From the NCBI GenBank assembly GCA_947473805.1, contig CANJGB010000012.1, positions 29,241-93,240 on the forward strand: a stretch of 64,000 bases of DNA, given 5' to 3'. This document shows positions 61,746 through 64,000 of this stretch, in pieces. The notes under the pieces were generated by a model. That model saw only the letters and a program-made list of their open reading frames with translations, was not told the origin of the DNA and did not search any database. The first letter of the stretch is position 1, and every line of letters begins with the position of its first letter. The DNA is from Alphaproteobacteria bacterium (GTDB taxonomy: Bacteria; Pseudomonadota; Alphaproteobacteria; Ferrovibrionales; Ferrovibrionaceae). A program made the position numbers and the translations under genes.

Positions 61746-62417
61746 TTAGGCCATGCTGCCCCGCAGGCTGCGGACGATGGCCTCCAGCCGTTCGGCCGTC
61801 ACGTCGCCGGGCGGCAGGGCCGCGCCGGCCACCGCCTCAACCTCGCGCCGCCAGATGCCGGCCGGGCCCAGCAGCGGGCCCTTGAACGGTCCGCCATGGG
61901 CCTGGCTGAACAGGCTGCCCCACAGGCCGCGCAGCGCCAGCGGCACGACCGGCACCGGCGTCTCGCGCACGATGCGCTCGATGCCCGGGCGGAAGTCATG
62001 AATTTCGCCGTCGTCGGTCAGCGAACCCTCGGGAAAAATGCAGACCAGGTCGCCGGCGCGCAGCGCATCGCCGATCAGCCGGAATGCGGCATCCAGCGTC
62101 GCCGGCTCCTCCTTGCGCGGCGCAATGGGAATGGCGCCGGCCAGCCGCACGAACCACTGCACGACAGGCTGCCGCGCGCGGTCGGCGTCGATGACGAACC
62201 GTACCGGCCGGTCGCACAACGCGGCGACGATCAGCGCATCGACAAACGTCACATGGTTCGGCGCAATGATGGCGCCGCCGCTCGTCGGCACGGGCAAGGG
62301 TCCATGCCGCCGCAACCGGAACATCGCCTTCGCCAGCAGCTTCACGCCGAGGTGCAGCAGGCGCTCGCCGAAATTGCGGTACGCGCCTGAACGCTCAGCC
62401 CCGCCGCCCGCGATCAA
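61746..62417 (-). CDS. PlsC-like 1-acyl-sn-glycerol-3-phosphate acyltransferase family protein
   Basis: About 223 residues. The acyltransferase motif H-x4-D is His55...Asp60 in NHVTFVD, the second motif is IFPEGSLTDDG (128-138) and PVVPLALRGLWGS forms the fourth block. The start appears to be TTG 62417, 10 bases after the ccr stop; no ATG lies in a better place, so the N terminus is uncertain. Such proteins acylate lysophosphatidate or related lipids at the inner membrane. Placement between ccr and mcd suggests co-expression rather than a role in the ethylmalonyl-CoA pathway. Confidence 0.85.
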   Translation of the reverse strand: MIAGGGAERSGAYRNFGERLLHLGVKLLAKAMFRLRRHGPLPVPTSGGAIIAPNHVTFVDALIVAALCDRPVRFVIDADRARQPVVQWFVRLAGAIPIAPRKEEPATLDAAFRLIGDALRAGDLVCIFPEGSLTDDGEIHDFRPGIERIVRETPVPVVPLALRGLWGSLFSQAHGGPFKGPLLGPAGIWRREVEAVAGAALPPGDVTAERLEAIVRSLRGSMA

Positions 62418-62426
62418 TTCGGTCGC

Positions 62427-63728
62427 TTAGCCGTTCCCCGCCTCGATCGCGTCCTCGATGGTGCGCAGGCCGGGGACCTTGGCGCTGACCAGCACGGCCA
62501 TGTTGCCGGGCTTGTGCTGGTTCTTCCACATCTTGGTGTGGGCGCGCGGGATGTCCTCCCACGGGAACACCTCGCTCATGCACGGGTCGATGCGCCGCTC
62601 GACCACCAGCTGGTTGGCCTGGCTGGCCTGCAGCAGGTTGGCGAAGTGGCTGCCCTGGATGCGCTTCTGCCGCATCCACACAAAGCGCGCGTCCATGGTC
62701 AGGTTGTAGCCGGTGGTGCCGGCGCAGAAGACCACCATGCCGCCGCGCTTCACCACGAAGCACGACACCGGGAAGGTCTGCTCGCCCGGATGCTCGAACA
62801 CGAAGTCGACGTCGTTGCCCTTGCCGGTAATGTCCCAGATCGCCTTGCCGAAGGCGCGGCAGCGCTTCATGTAGTCGGCATAGCCCGCCGTATCCATCAC
62901 GTCGGGCATGCGGCCCCAGCAGTCGAACTTGTTGCGCTGGATCACGCCCTTGGCGCCCAGGCCCATGACGAAGTCGGTCTTGCTCTCGTCCGAGATCACG
63001 CCGATGGCATTGGCGCCCGACACGGCGATCAGCTGGATCGCCATCGAGCCCAGGCCGCCGGCTGCGCCCCAGACCAGCACGTTGTGCCCCGGGCGCAGGA
63101 TGTGCGGCCGGTGACCGAACAGCATGCGGTAGGCGGTGGCCAATGTGAGCGTGTAGCTGGCGCTCTCCTCCCAGGTCAGGTGCTTCGGCCGCGGCATCAG
63201 CTGGCGCGACTGCACCCGGGCGAACTGCGCGAAACTGCCGTCCGGCGTCTCGTAGCCCCAGATGCGCTGGGTGGGGCTGAACATCGGGTCGCCGCCGTTG
63301 CACTCCTCGTCGTCGCCGTCGTCCTGGTTGCAGTGGACGACCACCTCGTCGCCGACCTTCCAGCGCGTCACGCGGCGGCCCACCTTCCACACCACGCCCG
63401 ACGCATCGGAACCCGCGATGTGGTAAGGCGCGCCGTGCCCGTCGAACGGCGAGATCGGAATGCCGAGGCCGGCCCATACGCCGTTGAAGTTCACGCCGGC
63501 GGCCATGACCAGGATCAGAACCTCGTCGGAGTCGATCTCCGGCACGTCGACGACTTCCAGCTTCATCGAGTCTTCCGGCGGGCCGTGCCGCTCGCGCCGG
63601 ATTGCCCAGGCGTGCATCTGCTTCGGCACATGGCCCAGCGGCGGAATCTCGCCGACGTCGTAAGGGTCCTTGAAGATGCCAGTCGGGGCTGCCGGCTGCT
63701 GCACGGCTGCGGCGCTGCTGTTTGCCAT
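62427..63728 (-). CDS. ccr: Crotonyl-CoA carboxylase/reductase
   Basis: A 433-residue MDR-family enzyme that reductively carboxylates crotonyl-CoA to ethylmalonyl-CoA with NADPH, the key step of the ethylmalonyl-CoA pathway. Diagnostic stretches: MHAWAIRRERHGPP, GVNFNGVWAGLGIPISPFDGH, HIAGSDASGVVWKVG, DPMFSPTQRIWGYETPDGSFAQF, the NADPH motif WGAAGGLGSMAIQL and EHPGEQTFPVSCFVVKRGGM. Length fits the family (about 430). ATG 63728 is 6 bases after AAGGA; the frame is open to 63911, which lies inside the insertion sequence. The acetate/C1 or PHB-degrading assimilation route is implied. Confidence 0.95.
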   Translation of the reverse strand: MANSSAAAVQQPAAPTGIFKDPYDVGEIPPLGHVPKQMHAWAIRRERHGPPEDSMKLEVVDVPEIDSDEVLILVMAAGVNFNGVWAGLGIPISPFDGHGAPYHIAGSDASGVVWKVGRRVTRWKVGDEVVVHCNQDDGDDEECNGGDPMFSPTQRIWGYETPDGSFAQFARVQSRQLMPRPKHLTWEESASYTLTLATAYRMLFGHRPHILRPGHNVLVWGAAGGLGSMAIQLIAVSGANAIGVISDESKTDFVMGLGAKGVIQRNKFDCWGRMPDVMDTAGYADYMKRCRAFGKAIWDITGKGNDVDFVFEHPGEQTFPVSCFVVKRGGMVVFCAGTTGYNLTMDARFVWMRQKRIQGSHFANLLQASQANQLVVERRIDPCMSEVFPWEDIPRAHTKMWKNQHKPGNMAVLVSAKVPGLRTIEDAIEAGNG

Positions 63729-63853
63729 CGTCATTCCTTGTGTAACCCTGTCCTCGAACGCCGCGCGGCCCTGTCGGTGCCGGGGCTGTAACGAAAATCG
63801 TTGCGCCGCGCCTTCGCAACTGCAAGATTTATTTTGCGGCGCAGCAATTGTTA

Positions 63854-64000
63854 GAGCCGTTCCGGAAAGTTGTTGAGTCGGAGGAATCAGTTGTGATTCG
63901 CTTACGGGCATCCGAATCGGATGTGGGAGATGCCCGATGTGGACGCCCGAACACCGCCGCGCAGCTGACCGGCGCGGCCTGCGTTACCCGAGCGACCTGA
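63854..64000 (+). mobile_element. Left end of an IS5-like insertion sequence (truncated by window)
   Basis: The sequence from GAGCCGTTCCGGAAAG at 63854 is a typical terminal-repeat-like end preceded by TTA(G), the kind of short target duplicated by IS5-group elements. It is followed after about 83 bases by a transposase start. The element continues beyond the right edge, so the other end and target duplication cannot be checked. Confidence 0.6.
63937..64000 (+). CDS. IS5-family transposase, N-terminal fragment
   Basis: ATG at 63937 opens MWTPEHRRAADRRGLRYPSD, which matches the stereotyped start of IS5/IS1031-group transposases (M-W-T...R-x-G-L-R-Y-P-S-D-L-T). Only 21 codons are within the window; the frame is open at the edge. 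Transcribed away from ccr. Confidence 0.75.
   Translation, partial: MWTPEHRRAADRRGLRYPSDL

Overview
The window looks like chromosomal DNA from a GC-rich alphaproteobacterium. The signs are a crotonyl-CoA carboxylase/reductase and methylsuccinyl-CoA dehydrogenase (ethylmalonyl-CoA pathway), many acyl-CoA/SDR/CoA-transferase catabolic genes, many periplasmic binding proteins, GGAGG ribosome sites, frequent 4-base ATGA/GTGA gene overlaps, and dispersed GCCTCATCCTGAG-type palindromes. The genus is not identifiable from sequence alone (a Rhodospirillales-like lineage is a guess).

Layout. 1-3.4 kb: a NodT-MacB-MacA tripartite efflux operon (minus strand), divergent from a GntR/FCD regulator. 4.5-10.7 kb: an unknown catabolic cluster with a promoter carrying a GntR-type operator, a 79-residue NifU-tail-like protein, a Cys-form UGSC protein, two tandem LivK-like binding proteins and a beta-lactamase-fold hydrolase. 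10.7-25.4 kb: acyl-CoA and ring-type catabolism genes, namely a KstD-like flavoprotein/aldo-keto reductase/TIM-barrel operon, acyl-CoA dehydrogenases, SDRs, enoyl-CoA hydratases, a thiolase paired with an HMG-CoA-synthase-like protein whose nucleophile position is Gln, a MaoC hydratase and an amidohydrolase. 25.4-40.6 kb: a pentapeptide-repeat protein, a dehydrogenase lacking its family's catalytic His, a TetR-controlled amidohydrolase, four further LivK-like binding proteins, and a small lower-GC island (35.9-37.5 kb) with a stand-alone FtsH-type M41 protease domain divergent from a helix-turn-helix protein with a heptapeptide repeat tail.

40.65-48.9 kb holds a trp operon in the order trpB-A-D-C-F, closely followed by a carboxylate-amine ligase and hrpB. 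It is preceded by a near-consensus promoter, a 21-codon leader peptide with tandem Trp codons and an intrinsic terminator ending just before the trpB ribosome site: a complete attenuator. 49-59 kb: an amidohydrolase, flavin reductase, LysR regulator, quinone-oxidoreductase-like enzyme, a double-domain CaiB-type CoA-transferase and an FbpABC-type ABC importer. 59.2-59.9 kb: a duplicated small membrane protein, second copy frameshifted. 60-63.7 kb: mcd, an acyltransferase and ccr. The right edge enters an IS5-like insertion sequence lying about 125 bp upstream of ccr.

No rRNA, tRNA, CRISPR array or prophage is visible. Six LivK-type binding proteins occur without any cognate branched-chain-type permease or ATPase. 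The most noteworthy signals are the trp attenuator in front of trpB, the GntR-site-over-promoter controlling the UGSC cluster, and the M41/HTH divergent pair.
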